Shown here in pieces: positions 20,927 to 29,431 of a stretch of DNA of 64,000 bases. This DNA is from Muriicola marianensis (GTDB lineage Bacteria > Bacteroidota > Bacteroidia > Flavobacteriales > Flavobacteriaceae), in NCBI RefSeq assembly GCF_014638095.1, contig NZ_BMFH01000001.1, positions 868,001 to 932,000 on the forward strand, given 5' to 3'. Position 1 is the first letter of the stretch. Each line of letters opens with the position of its first letter. Below the pieces are notes generated by a model. It was not told where the DNA came from. It made no database searches and saw only the letters and a list, made by a program, of their open reading frames with translations. The translations under genes were made by a program, and so were the position numbers.

Positions 20927-22087
20927 ATGCCGCAACTGAGTTCTTACCGCAAGATCTATATCTCCATCCTGGGCCTTTTCCTGATGGTCCTTGCAGGATG
21001 TTCGGGTGATCTTCCTGTTAAGGATCCGTTGGTACAGGCCCTGTCTTCGGAAGACCCCAGAATCAGGAAGGTTATGAACGATCCCGCTCCCTATGAGGTA
21101 CAGATCAGGTACACCCAGATAGATCGAAAAGGGGATTCGGTTGTATTCAGGGATTTTGATTTCCAGGTTGATAGTGAACAATACTTTTATCCGGCGAGTA
21201 CGGTTAAATTTCCCATTGCCGTTATGGCGCTCGAGAAATTGAACCGGCATGACAACCTGGACCTGAACACACGGTTCTACGTGGAAGGAGATACGCTGGA
21301 AACCACCTTTGGCAAGGAGGTTATCAAGATCTTTGCCGTAAGCGACAATGCGGCAAATAACAGGCTCCTGGAATTCCTGGGGCAGGATGCCATCAATGCC
21401 GGCTTCAGGACAAAAAATACCGGTCCTGCGAGGATATCCCACAGGCTTTCCGTGCCTGAAGCAGACGAGGTTACAACCAAACCCCTGATCATCTATCTGA
21501 ACGACAGTACGACAACCCTGATTCCCGCCAGTATCAACAAACCTCCAAAACGGTTGCAATTGAAAGGAATAAAAAAGGGAAGCGGTTATTATGAGGGAGA
21601 TTCCCTGATGACCGGGCCCTTCGACTTCAGCCTCAAGAACTACTACCCTGTGACCACCCAGCACGAGGTCCTGAAAAGGGTCGTATTCCCGGAAGCTTAC
21701 AAAGAAGGTGAACGGTTCAGGCTCACTGACGCACAGCGTTCCTTTCTCCTGGACGCGATGAAGATACTGCCCCGACAAGCGGGCTATGACCCTGTGGAGT
21801 ACTATGACAGTTACGGTAAATTCTTTTTATTCGGGGACTCTAAAGAGCCCCTCCCCGATCACGTAAAGATCTATAACAAGGTGGGGTACGCCTATGGCAC
21901 CCTTACAGATTGCGCCTATGTTAGCGATGAGAAGAATGGGGTAGAATTTCTGCTCACCGCTACGGTCCTCGTCAACGAAGATCAGATATTCAACGACAAT
22001 GCCTACGAATATGATGAGATCGGGATCCCTTTTCTCGCCGCCCTCGGGGAAGAACTCTACCAGCTCGAACTAAAAAGAAAAAAATAG
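20927..22087 (+). CDS. Serine hydrolase with class A beta-lactamase fold (lipoprotein)
   Basis: A 386-residue probable lipoprotein (signal segment to Cys25, LMVLAGC) with the catalytic motifs of the penicillin-binding/class A beta-lactamase superfamily: S91-T-V-K94, S139-D140-N141 and a K-V-G triad equivalent (YNKVGYAYG, about residue 318). Its length exceeds that of secreted beta-lactamases (about 290) by roughly a hundred residues, with an insert between the SDN and KTG-like motifs. A physiological peptidase or transpeptidase role is more likely than antibiotic resistance, but neither is shown. A long antisense ORF over this gene is a shadow. Confidence 0.8.
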   Translation: MPQLSSYRKIYISILGLFLMVLAGCSGDLPVKDPLVQALSSEDPRIRKVMNDPAPYEVQIRYTQIDRKGDSVVFRDFDFQVDSEQYFYPASTVKFPIAVMALEKLNRHDNLDLNTRFYVEGDTLETTFGKEVIKIFAVSDNAANNRLLEFLGQDAINAGFRTKNTGPARISHRLSVPEADEVTTKPLIIYLNDSTTTLIPASINKPPKRLQLKGIKKGSGYYEGDSLMTGPFDFSLKNYYPVTTQHEVLKRVVFPEAYKEGERFRLTDAQRSFLLDAMKILPRQAGYDPVEYYDSYGKFFLFGDSKEPLPDHVKIYNKVGYAYGTLTDCAYVSDEKNGVEFLLTATVLVNEDQIFNDNAYEYDEIGIPFLAALGEELYQLELKRKK

Positions 22088-22091
22088 GAAT

Positions 22092-22607
22092 ATGTCATCA
22101 CTGGGATTTGAAAGTTTTACGAAAAAGATCTATATCAAGGCCCCACTGGAAAAACTCTACTGGTGCTGGGCTACGCCTGAGGGGATCTGTTCCTGGTTCC
22201 TCCGTGAAGCCGTGTATGTACAAAGGGAAGGCCAGGAAAGAAAACCGAAGAAATTCATCAGCAAGGGCGATCGGTATACCTGGCGGTGGTACAACTGGGA
22301 TGGGGAGGAGACCGGCGAGATCCTGCAGGCTAACGGGAAGGACAGGATCGAATTTTCCTTTGCGGAATTCTGCAGGGTGACCGTCGATCTGAAAAAGGAG
22401 GGAGACCTGGTACTAGTCGCCCTCACACAGGCAAACATCCCTACCGATGAGGAGAGCAAGATGAACCTGCATGTAGGTTGCAGCAATGGCTGGACCTTCT
22501 GGCTTGCCAATCTCAAAGCATATCTCGAGCACGGAATCCTGCTCCACGAGACCAAAAAAGACCTCACGAAGATCCCTATGGCGAGTTTTGAGTTCGTGAA
22601 TATGTAA
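22092..22607 (+). CDS. AHSA1-type START-like domain protein
   Basis: A 171-residue SRPBCC protein of the AHSA1 branch. It starts with FTKKIYIKAPLEKLYWCWAT, the usual strand and helix, and has PEGICSWF, which corresponds to the loop found in activator-of-Hsp90-like proteins. The core strands contain RYTWRWYNWDGEETGEI and the closing helix NGWTFWLANLKAYLEHG. It lies four bases behind the serine hydrolase gene. Ligand and role are unknown. Confidence 0.8.
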   Translation: MSSLGFESFTKKIYIKAPLEKLYWCWATPEGICSWFLREAVYVQREGQERKPKKFISKGDRYTWRWYNWDGEETGEILQANGKDRIEFSFAEFCRVTVDLKKEGDLVLVALTQANIPTDEESKMNLHVGCSNGWTFWLANLKAYLEHGILLHETKKDLTKIPMASFEFVNM

Positions 22608-22669
22608 TACTCGGTTCTTCATTGTATATTCCCGGGAAACATCCGACCCTGGATCCAAAGGCCTATGTC

Positions 22670-23443
22670 ATGATGAAATACTTCGCAGGCATTTTCCTCC
22701 TGCTTTTTGCGACGATCTTTTTGACGGGTTGCAGGGAGGGCAGGAATCATGAGAATACCCTCCGAATTGCCATAGCCTCCAACCTGCAATACGCTGTGGA
22801 TTCGGTGGTAGCCGGCTTCGAAAAGGAGCATGAAATTATCTGTGAAGTGATCCCGGGTTCTTCCGGCAAACTCTTTGCCCAGATCAGGGAAGGTGCCCCT
22901 TATGATCTCTTCCTGTCTGCAGATATGGATTATCCGGAGGCCCTTTTCAAAGAGGGCAGGACAATTCAAAAACCCGAGGTGTTTGCCTACGGTGCCCTGG
23001 TGCTGTGGACCGGCAGACAGAATCTCAAGCCCAGCATAGAAATACTGGCCTCGGATTCCGTCAGGTATATTGCCTTGGCCAATCCGAGGATCGCCCCTTT
23101 TGGAAGGGCAGCGCAGGAAACTCTGGTGTATTACGGCATGGAAGAAAAAGTCAGGGACAAGATGGTCTATGGGGAAAGTGTGGCCCAGGCCAACCAGTTC
23201 ATTCAGTCGGGTTCTGCCGAGGTGGGATTTACTTCCCTCTCCATAGTTATGAGTCCTGCTCAAAGGGAAAACGGCAAATGGATCCTTATTGACACCGCTG
23301 CCTACCAGCCCTTACCCCACGGTGCTGTACTCCTTCAGACCGGTAAACCTGTAAAGCCTGCTGCCAGGCAATTTTATGAGTATCTTTTCTCTGGGAAAGG
23401 AAAGGAGGTCCTCAAAAATTTTGGATATTCGGTACATGAATAG
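22670..23443 (+). CDS. modA: Molybdate ABC transporter substrate-binding protein ModA
   Basis: Captures molybdate or tungstate in the periplasm. The 257-residue protein is a probable lipoprotein (FATIFLTGC) and shows the ModA pattern: LRIAIASNLQYAVD at the first ligand loop, PGSSGKLFAQIREGAPYDLFLSA, ALANPRIAPFGRAAQETL and SAEVGFTSLSI. The translation could start at either of two adjacent ATGs (22670 or 22673). A 16-codon in-frame extension to 22622 precedes the signal peptide and is not used. Its end overlaps the TOBE gene by eight bases. No molybdenum riboswitch is evident in the 62-bp gap before it. Confidence 0.92.
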   Translation: MMKYFAGIFLLLFATIFLTGCREGRNHENTLRIAIASNLQYAVDSVVAGFEKEHEIICEVIPGSSGKLFAQIREGAPYDLFLSADMDYPEALFKEGRTIQKPEVFAYGALVLWTGRQNLKPSIEILASDSVRYIALANPRIAPFGRAAQETLVYYGMEEKVRDKMVYGESVAQANQFIQSGSAEVGFTSLSIVMSPAQRENGKWILIDTAAYQPLPHGAVLLQTGKPVKPAARQFYEYLFSGKGKEVLKNFGYSVHE

Positions 23444-23840
23444 GTTTGAGGGACATATCAGCGAAATTGAAACCGATGGAGGGTTATCTCTGGTCACTGT
23501 CAGGACTGCAAAAGACCTTGTATTCAGGTGCATAATCATCGATACGCCGGCTTCAGCCCCTTACCTGGAAAGGGACAGAAAAGTTGAGGTCCTTTTTAAG
23601 GAAACAGAGGTCGTCATAGGCCTGCAAAATACAGAGAATATAAGCCTGAGTAACCGGATACCCTGCTCAGTGGAATTCGTGGATAAAACTACCCTCCTGA
23701 GCAGTCTGGATCTCAATTGTGCTGAGGGCAGGATTCGATCGGTAATCAGTACGCGGTCTGTAGAGGAACTGGGCCTGGTTCCAGGAAAATCCGTCATGGC
23801 CCTGATTAAATTAAACGAAGTGATGCTGGCGCCGTTATGA
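23436..23840 (+). CDS. Tandem TOBE (Mop) domain molybdate-binding protein
   Basis: A 134-residue protein made of two Mop/TOBE repeats. The first spans about 1-62 (EGHISEIETDGGLSLVTV ending in EVVIGL) and the second about 73-133 (NRIPCSVEFVDKTTLLSSLD ending in LNEVMLA). The second repeat keeps the diagnostic SVIS-TRSVEELGL helix. Double-Mop proteins such as ModG store or buffer molybdate in the cytoplasm. The start overlaps the modA stop (ATGAATAG), and the end overlaps modB by four bases, so it is an integral member of the transporter operon. A ModE-like DNA-binding domain is absent. Confidence 0.85.
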   Translation: MNRFEGHISEIETDGGLSLVTVRTAKDLVFRCIIIDTPASAPYLERDRKVEVLFKETEVVIGLQNTENISLSNRIPCSVEFVDKTTLLSSLDLNCAEGRIRSVISTRSVEELGLVPGKSVMALIKLNEVMLAPL

Positions 23841-24508
23841 ACTGGGACCCCCTGATACTGACCTTTGAACTGGCTTTGACAACCACCCTGGTGCTGTTGG
23901 TAGTCGGCATTCCTCTTGCCTACTGGCTCAGCAAGACCCGTGCCAGGATAAAACCCATACTGGAAACCCTGGTCAGCATGCCCCTGGTCCTTCCCCCTAC
24001 AGTACTGGGATTCTATTTCCTTTTGGCCTTCAGCCCGAATAACGCCTTTGGTGCCTGGATAGACGAATGGTTGGGGATCCCTCTGGTCTTTTCCTTTGCC
24101 GGACTCGTTTTGGCTTCCGTAATCTACAGCCTGCCCTTTATGGTACAACCCATACAGGCGGGACTGTCCTCCCTTCCGCCTTCTCTGTCAGAAGCTGCTG
24201 CCACCATGGGGAAGTCAGCTTCCACCCAGCTTTTCCGCATCCTGCTTCCCAATATCAGGAAATCCCTCCTTACCGGGATCGTCCTCTCCTTTGCCCATAC
24301 GGTGGGTGAATTCGGGGTGGTCCTGATGATAGGAGGAAATATCCCGGGGAAGACCCGGGTGGCCAGCATTGCCATTTACGATGAGGTTGAGGCCCTGAAC
24401 TATGCCGCGGCCAATACCTATTCCCTGATCCTTTTTGTTCTCACCTTTGTACTCCTCCTCACTGTTTATTTGGTCAATGGAGGATATCTAAAACGATTCT
24501 GGAGATGA
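23837..24508 (+). CDS. modB: Molybdate ABC transporter permease ModB
   Basis: Inner-membrane channel of the molybdate importer. The 223-residue protein has five to six hydrophobic helices and the binding-protein-dependent permease signature EAAATMGKSASTQLFRILLP, followed by TGIVLSFAHTVGEFGVVLMIGG, which is characteristic of ModB/CysT-type permeases. It overlaps both neighbours by four bases. Confidence 0.95.
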   Translation: MNWDPLILTFELALTTTLVLLVVGIPLAYWLSKTRARIKPILETLVSMPLVLPPTVLGFYFLLAFSPNNAFGAWIDEWLGIPLVFSFAGLVLASVIYSLPFMVQPIQAGLSSLPPSLSEAAATMGKSASTQLFRILLPNIRKSLLTGIVLSFAHTVGEFGVVLMIGGNIPGKTRVASIAIYDEVEALNYAAANTYSLILFVLTFVLLLTVYLVNGGYLKRFWR

Positions 24509-25389
24509 TCGAGGTGCGCATCCATAAAGAACTCAGATCTAAAGGAGGTGATTTTTCACTTGATCTGGAATTGGAGATTCCTGAAGGGCAACTGATCACC
24601 CTCTATGGCCCTTCCGGTTCCGGCAAAACATCTTTGCTGAGGAGCCTGGCCGGATTGCTCACCCCGGATCGCGGCCGCATCGCTAGGAAAGAACAGGTGT
24701 GGTTCGACTCCCAAAAGCGGACTAACCTGTCGCCTCAGAAAAGAAACGTGGGGTTTGTATTCCAGGAGAATGCCCTCTTTCCCAACATGACCGTCCTGGG
24801 AAATCTGAAATTTGCCCAACAAAAGGGATCTTCCCATGATCTGTCGGAAGAATTAATCAGGGACCTCGACCTGCAGGACCTCAGGGACCGGTATCCGGAC
24901 TCCCTTTCAGGAGGCCAGAAACAGAGGGTTTCCCTGGCAAGGGCCCTGGCACAAAGACCTGACATCCTGCTTCTCGACGAGCCCCTGGCAGCCCTGGATG
25001 CTGAAATGCGACTGAAATTACAGGAGTACATCCTCTCTTCCCACCGGAAATTCGGACTGACCACCCTGATGGTGAGTCACGACCTGGCTGAGATCATCAA
25101 ACTCTCAGATCTGACTGTGGTCATGGAAAAGGGCAGGATCAGGAAAACCGGGACCCCCAGGGAGATCTTTATGGAAAGAAGACTGAGCGGTAAATTCCAG
25201 TTTACAGGAACCTTGCTGGAACTGGAGCGGGAAAGGGTCATTACAGTCGCCAGTGTTCTTATAGGAAACCATATAATCAAAGTTGCGGCTCACCCATCGG
25301 AGATGGAAGGCCTGCTTCCGGGAGACCAGGTTGTTGTAGCCTCTAAGGCTTTTAATCCCGTGATCTATAAGGTGGATGAACAGCAGTAA
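24505..25389 (+). CDS. modC: Molybdate ABC transporter ATP-binding protein ModC
   Basis: ATPase of the molybdate importer. The 294-residue protein has Walker A GPSGSGKT at 35-42, Q-loop FVFQENALFPNMTV, signature SGGQKQR, Walker B ILLLDEPLAALD and switch His in MVSHD. The C-terminal 65 residues (about 230-290) form a single TOBE-like regulatory segment, shorter than the E. coli domain. Last gene of modA-tobe-modB-modC; the next gene follows after 13 bases. Confidence 0.95.
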   Translation: MIEVRIHKELRSKGGDFSLDLELEIPEGQLITLYGPSGSGKTSLLRSLAGLLTPDRGRIARKEQVWFDSQKRTNLSPQKRNVGFVFQENALFPNMTVLGNLKFAQQKGSSHDLSEELIRDLDLQDLRDRYPDSLSGGQKQRVSLARALAQRPDILLLDEPLAALDAEMRLKLQEYILSSHRKFGLTTLMVSHDLAEIIKLSDLTVVMEKGRIRKTGTPREIFMERRLSGKFQFTGTLLELERERVITVASVLIGNHIIKVAAHPSEMEGLLPGDQVVVASKAFNPVIYKVDEQQ

Positions 25390-25402
25390 TTGAATAAGCA
25401 CT

Positions 25403-25963
25403 ATGGAATTTAAGAATTCCCCGGCATTGATTTTAATCGACATCCAGAAAGGACTGGAGGAAGTCGACTATTACGGAGGTTGCAGGAATAATCCAGAAGC
25501 AGAACATCGGGCAGCGGACCTCCTGGCTATCTGGAGAGAAAAAAAGTATCCGGTATACCATATCAAGCATGACGGAAATCCCCCATCGCCCCTGTCGCCG
25601 GGGACTCCGGGAAACGATTTTAAGGACATGGTTACACCCGGGGATGGTGAAACCATTGTGGAAAAGAATACCAACAGCGCCTTCCTAGGGACCCCCCTGC
25701 ACCAAATGCTGCAGGACTCCGGGATTACGGATCTGGTGCTGGTAGGTTTGACGACGGCCCATTGTGTTTCCTCTACGGCCCGAATGGCAGGAAACCTTGG
25801 CTACAACACCTTCGTGGTATCGGATGCGACCGCAACTTTTGATACCTTAGGCCCGGATGGGACAAAGTACGAGGCAGATTTGGTCCACAGGATATGCCTT
25901 TCGAGCTTGCACCGGGAATTTGCCACGGTAATAGAATCAGATATTTTGATCCCTAACCTTTAG
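25403..25963 (+). CDS. Cysteine hydrolase of the isochorismatase family
   Basis: A 186-residue isochorismatase-like hydrolase. The catalytic triad is visible: Asp in ALILIDIQKG (D13), Lys in VEKNTNSAF (about 92) and Cys in GLTTAHCVSSTARMAGNLGY (about 119). The cis-peptide before the cysteine (TTAHC) is as in nicotinamidase-like and carbamoylase-like members. The substrate is unknown. It stands between modC and a fatty acid transporter with short gaps and may be read through from the mod operon. Confidence 0.88.
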   Translation: MEFKNSPALILIDIQKGLEEVDYYGGCRNNPEAEHRAADLLAIWREKKYPVYHIKHDGNPPSPLSPGTPGNDFKDMVTPGDGETIVEKNTNSAFLGTPLHQMLQDSGITDLVLVGLTTAHCVSSTARMAGNLGYNTFVVSDATATFDTLGPDGTKYEADLVHRICLSSLHREFATVIESDILIPNL

Positions 25964-25975
25964 ACACGAGAAAGA

Positions 25976-27373
25976 ATGATTCAGAAACTGGGAAAGAAGT
26001 TCACGGATATTTTTCAGAGGTTTATGCCGGATGCCTTTGTCTTTGCCCTTTTGCTTACCCTGATCACGGCGGCCTTGTCCATGACCTGGGTCGATGCGAG
26101 CCCTCTGATGGTCATCCGCTCCTGGTATGACGGTTTCTGGTTGCTCCTCGAATTCGGGATGCAAATGGTACTGCTGGTGGTCACGGGCTATTCCATCGCT
26201 TTATCCCCTCAGGTCAACAGGGGGATTGACAGCCTGGCGAAAAGGATCAGATCGCCCCGGCATGTCTATTATCTGGTTGTATTCCTGGGCTCACTTTTTA
26301 CCCTGGTCAGCTGGGGATGGATGGTCATTACCGCTGTACTGGGACGGGAACTGGCCCTGAGGATCAAAGGGATACATTATCCCTATCTGATCGCCTGTAT
26401 CTATTTCTCGAATTTGATATGGGTATGCGGCCTGTCGAGTTCCATTCCGCTGTTACTCAATACCCCTGGAAATTTTATCATTGAAGCCGGAATCCTGGAG
26501 ACCACCCTGCCTACAGCAAATACCCTGGGGAGCGGACTCAACCTGGCTATGCTCGCCTTAATTGTGGTTGCGGGACCCCTGATGATGCATTACCTGGCAC
26601 CTAAGACTGAAGAGGTCCCCACCCTGGAGAAATTACTCGGGCCGGAATCTGATAAGGTATCAACGACTATACATGAGGAAGCCCGACTCCTGAAACTTCC
26701 CTTCCGGGCATTTTCCGACCTGTTGAATAACAGCAGGCTCCTGCAATACGTGATCGCGATTTCGGGGCTGGTCTACCTGGTGCATCACTTTATGACCCGG
26801 GGACTCGACCTGAACCTGAACATCATGATCTTTATTTTCTTGATACTCGGTCTTTTCCTTCACGGAACGCCCATGCGGTATGTGATCGCCATGAAAAGAG
26901 CCAGTGGAAATATCTCGGGTATCGTTTTTCAGTTCCCCTTCTACGCGGGCATCATGGGGATCATGATCTACACGGGTCTCGGAGAGGAGCTGGCGATGTG
27001 GATGGCTTCAGTGGCCAGCGTGGATACCGTTCCCTTTTTTGCATTCCTTTCCGGGGCCCTGGTCAATTTTGCCATCCCGTCTGCAGGGGGTGAATTTGCC
27101 GTGATCGGGCCTTCGATCATAAAAGCCGTACAGGAGATAGGGGTCGCACTACCCCCGGAGGAGTTGAACGCTCTGATCTCCCGGGCCGTGATGTCTGTGG
27201 CCTATGGGGAGAGCCTCACTAATTTCCTGCAACCCTTTTTCCTGCTTGTGATCATCCCTGTTCTGGGAGCAGGGACGAAAATCCAGGCTCGCGACATTAT
27301 GGGGTATTTGGTGATCCCTTTCCTCGTGTTTCTGATAATGCAGTTGGCTGTGGTCATGTATTGGCCGATCTGA
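25976..27373 (+). CDS. Short-chain fatty acid transporter, AtoE family
   Basis: A 465-residue polytopic membrane protein with about 11-13 hydrophobic helices, beginning FTDIFQRFMPDAFVFALLLT, which is typical of the TIGR00366/AtoE family. Conserved polar loops include SGALVNFAIPSAGGEFAVIGP and GESLTNFLQPFFLL. Members are thought to take up acetoacetate or short-chain fatty acids; no cognate catabolic genes are next to it. It converges with the fasciclin gene. Confidence 0.88.
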   Translation: MIQKLGKKFTDIFQRFMPDAFVFALLLTLITAALSMTWVDASPLMVIRSWYDGFWLLLEFGMQMVLLVVTGYSIALSPQVNRGIDSLAKRIRSPRHVYYLVVFLGSLFTLVSWGWMVITAVLGRELALRIKGIHYPYLIACIYFSNLIWVCGLSSSIPLLLNTPGNFIIEAGILETTLPTANTLGSGLNLAMLALIVVAGPLMMHYLAPKTEEVPTLEKLLGPESDKVSTTIHEEARLLKLPFRAFSDLLNNSRLLQYVIAISGLVYLVHHFMTRGLDLNLNIMIFIFLILGLFLHGTPMRYVIAMKRASGNISGIVFQFPFYAGIMGIMIYTGLGEELAMWMASVASVDTVPFFAFLSGALVNFAIPSAGGEFAVIGPSIIKAVQEIGVALPPEELNALISRAVMSVAYGESLTNFLQPFFLLVIIPVLGAGTKIQARDIMGYLVIPFLVFLIMQLAVVMYWPI

Positions 27374-27401
27374 TTGCAGATTAATGATCTCCATAAAACG
27401 A

Positions 27402-27430
27402 AAAAGCACCGCCTTCTGGCGATGCTCTTT
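27402..27430 (-). terminator. Terminator of the fasciclin gene
   Basis: On the minus strand AAAGAGCATCGCC and GGCGGTGCTTT form an imperfect stem over a short loop, ending in TTTTT. It begins 20 bases after the fasciclin stop codon and is preceded by the GT-rich motif TTGGTTGGTTGTTGAGAAAG, which recurs at 48.7 kb. Confidence 0.7.
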
Positions 27431-27450
27431 CTCAACAACCAACCAACCAA

Positions 27451-27972
27451 CTACTTGGGCATGACCACATCCTCGATGATGTGAATCACGCCATTAGAAG
27501 CCATTACGTCTGTTTTGGTGATCTTGCTGTAATTGCCATTAGCATCCATCAGGAAGATCCCACCGTCTTTTTGTACGGCAGTGAGCTTTCCGCCATTCAG
27601 GGTGGTGAGCTCAGCTTTGCCATATCCTTTCTTTAGGGCACCGGCCACATCAGAAGCAGTGATGTTCCCGGCAACCACGTGATAGGTCAGAATAGCCGTC
27701 AGTTTTTCCTTGTTTTCAGGCTGAAGCAACGCGTTCAGTGTATTAGCATCGATCTTGGCGAACCCGGAGTTCACAGGAGCAAAAACGGTAAAAGGTCCGT
27801 CTCCTTGCAGTGCACCGATGAGGTCAGCCCCTTTCAGGGCAGTGACAAGGGTGGAAAAATCGTCCACAGAAACTGCGATCTCAACGATATCCTGAGAATT
27901 GTTCTGGGCTTTTACATTGGTCGTGCCGAACATAACAGCCACGGCAGAAAGAATAAAAATTACTTTTTTCAT
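27451..27972 (-). CDS. Secreted fasciclin-domain protein
   Basis: A 173-residue protein with a Sec signal peptide (MKKVIFILSAVAVMFGTTNVKAQ) cleaved near residue 23 and one fasciclin (FAS1) domain: TLVTALKGADLIGALQGDG, PFTVFAPVNSGFAKI, LTYHVVAGNITASDV and NGVIHIIEDVVMPK. FAS1 domains mediate adhesion or protein contacts outside the cytoplasm. The start at 27972 is chosen because the upstream extension precedes the signal peptide. The gene is divergent from an ECF sigma/anti-sigma pair, an arrangement common in Bacteroidota that suggests shared regulation. Confidence 0.93.
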   Translation of the reverse strand: MKKVIFILSAVAVMFGTTNVKAQNNSQDIVEIAVSVDDFSTLVTALKGADLIGALQGDGPFTVFAPVNSGFAKIDANTLNALLQPENKEKLTAILTYHVVAGNITASDVAGALKKGYGKAELTTLNGGKLTAVQKDGGIFLMDANGNYSKITKTDVMASNGVIHIIEDVVMPK

Positions 27973-28010
27973 GATTTGTTTTTTAGTTTTAGAAATAATT
28001 GAATGATTCA

Positions 28011-28035
28011 GTGCACTCTTCTCCCTTATGTACAC
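28011..28035. promoter_or_regulatory. Near-palindrome GTGCAC-N13-GTACAC in the fasciclin/sigma gap
   Basis: The half-sites GTGCAC and GTACAC (complement GTGTAC) are spaced by 13 bases in the 120-bp divergent region between the fasciclin and sigma genes. It could be an operator or reflect two overlapping promoters. No TGTAAC-type ECF promoter like that at 52.3 kb is present here. Confidence 0.25.
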
Positions 28036-28092
28036 AGATGACCCCCGCATGGATGAACAAAGCCGTATTTTATCATATCTTTAACGTTTGCG

Positions 28093-28650
28093 ATGGATGA
28101 GAATCTGCAGATAGAACGGCTTAAGCAGGGAGACAAGAATGCCCTGTATTTCCTGTACGACAAGTACTCCGGGGCGCTTTACGGGGTGGTGCTCAGAATG
28201 TGCAGGGAGCAGGGTCTGGCCGAAGACCTGCTGCAGGAGATATTTCTCACGATCTGGGAAAAGATCGATCAATACGATCCTGCTAAGGGAAAATTTTACA
28301 CCTGGGCTTATCGCATCGCCAGAAACAAGACCCTGAATGCTTTGAGAAAATCGGATCCCCTCATCCAAACAGACGATTTAGGTGTATATAAGAATGTGAG
28401 GGAAGAAGAAGACCTTCAGGATTACGAAATGCTGAATGGAATGGTCAGGAAATTAGAAGCTCACCATCAAAAGGTCATTGAACTGATCTATTTTAAGGGA
28501 TATACACACAGGGAGGCACATAAACTTATGGATGTCCCTCTGGGTACGTTTAAATCGTATGTGAGGCAGGCGATCAAGCAACTGAGGGATCACTATCCCC
28601 TGGCGATCGCCCTATTTTTGATATGTATTGAAGTGATTGAAAATGGATAG
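28093..28650 (+). CDS. ECF RNA polymerase sigma factor
   Basis: A 185-residue extracytoplasmic-function sigma factor. Region 2 is about 20-85 (FLYDKYSGALYGVVLRM, EDLLQEIFLTIWEKIDQYDP, FYTWAYRIARNKTLNALRK), and region 4 about 120-170 (LEAHHQKVIELIYFKGYTHREAHKLM, VPLGTFKSYVRQAIKQLR). A hydrophobic tail LAIALFLICIE follows region 4, unusual for a soluble sigma factor. The gene overlaps its anti-sigma gene by eight bases and is divergent from the fasciclin gene. Confidence 0.93.
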   Translation: MDENLQIERLKQGDKNALYFLYDKYSGALYGVVLRMCREQGLAEDLLQEIFLTIWEKIDQYDPAKGKFYTWAYRIARNKTLNALRKSDPLIQTDDLGVYKNVREEEDLQDYEMLNGMVRKLEAHHQKVIELIYFKGYTHREAHKLMDVPLGTFKSYVRQAIKQLRDHYPLAIALFLICIEVIENG

Positions 28651-29431
28651 GAAGACGATACTGGAAAAAGGACTTTTACTGCCCTACCTGCTGGATGAAC
28701 TCGATGAGAAGGAACGCCTGGAGGTAGAGAAGGTATTGGCAGAGGATGCCATCCTCAAAGCGGAACTCAACTCCCTGGAATCCAGCTTTGAAAAGATGGC
28801 TTTGGAAAACGCCGTTGCACCACCATCCTCTATTCGGAAACGACTGGAGGATACTCTCGGGGCTGCCGGCACAACACCTGATGAGAAAGTACGCTCCATC
28901 AGACCGAAAACTGGCTTTGACGGTACCCGACTCCTTGTAGCGGCTTCCCTGGCCGCCTTGTTTGCCCTCACCTCCTTTTGGTTCTACTCCCGCTGGCAGG
29001 ATGCCGAAGAGAATATTAGACTGGTCAGGGAGGAGCAACAGCAGCTTCAGAAGTCCATAGAGGTCCTGTCAAACGAATTGCAGGATGTTCAGCAGCTCAA
29101 TGGCCTGCTTGCCGATCGGGATGTTATCCCCGTTCTGATGGAAGGGAACCGCCTATCTCCGGAGGCCCGTGCAGTGGCATTTCTCAACCATAAGACGCGA
29201 TCTGTACTGGTCAACCCAAAAGCCCTGCCCAAGTTATCCACAGAAGAGACCTACCAGATGTGGGCCGATGTGGACGGGGAGATGATCAATATGGGGCTGG
29301 TGCCCACAGACCAGGACCTCGTGAGCCTGGCTTATATAGAGGGAGCCGAATCCCTCAATATCACCATTGAGCCTAAAGGAGGCAGTGAACATCCTACCGT
29401 TGAACGGCTGATCTCCAATGTATACCTGTAG
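28643..29431 (+). CDS. Anti-sigma factor, RskA-type
   Basis: Membrane-anchored inhibitor of the sigma factor encoded just upstream. In the 262-residue protein the cytoplasmic N-terminus (about 5-90, LLPYLLDELDEKERLEVEKVL) is an anti-sigma domain without the zinc-binding HxxxCxxC. A membrane helix at about 97-114 (LVAASLAALFALTSFWFY) follows, then a periplasmic coiled segment and a C-terminal RskA domain (YQMWADVDGEMINMGLVPTD). The ATG at 28643 overlaps the sigma stop (ATGGATAG); an earlier TTG is two codons upstream. Confidence 0.9.
   Translation: MDRKTILEKGLLLPYLLDELDEKERLEVEKVLAEDAILKAELNSLESSFEKMALENAVAPPSSIRKRLEDTLGAAGTTPDEKVRSIRPKTGFDGTRLLVAASLAALFALTSFWFYSRWQDAEENIRLVREEQQQLQKSIEVLSNELQDVQQLNGLLADRDVIPVLMEGNRLSPEARAVAFLNHKTRSVLVNPKALPKLSTEETYQMWADVDGEMINMGLVPTDQDLVSLAYIEGAESLNITIEPKGGSEHPTVERLISNVYL

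Noticed and set aside
20912-21778. 288-codon open frame on the minus strand opposite the serine hydrolase gene
   Set aside because: It is a codon-structure shadow: the sense protein has signal peptide and catalytic motifs, while the antisense translation shows no family features.
20927-22087. Possible beta-lactamase resistance gene
   Set aside because: The motifs fit the superfamily, but the insert, the length and the lipoprotein form point to a general serine hydrolase; resistance is not supported.
22607-22670. Gap before modA checked for a molybdenum cofactor riboswitch or ModE box
   Set aside because: Only 62 bases, without the conserved stems of that riboswitch; TCCCGGGA is a short palindrome of no clear meaning.
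22619-23263. 214-codon minus-strand frame opposite modA
   Set aside because: ModA on the plus strand is clear; the antisense product resembles nothing and has no promoter or start context.
27422-27448. Short tandem CAAC/CCAA repeat near 27432-27448, considered as a CRISPR or microsatellite signal
   Set aside because: Only four to five units; it is the complement of the GT-rich 3' motif preceding the fasciclin terminator. No CRISPR-like spacer structure occurs anywhere in the window.
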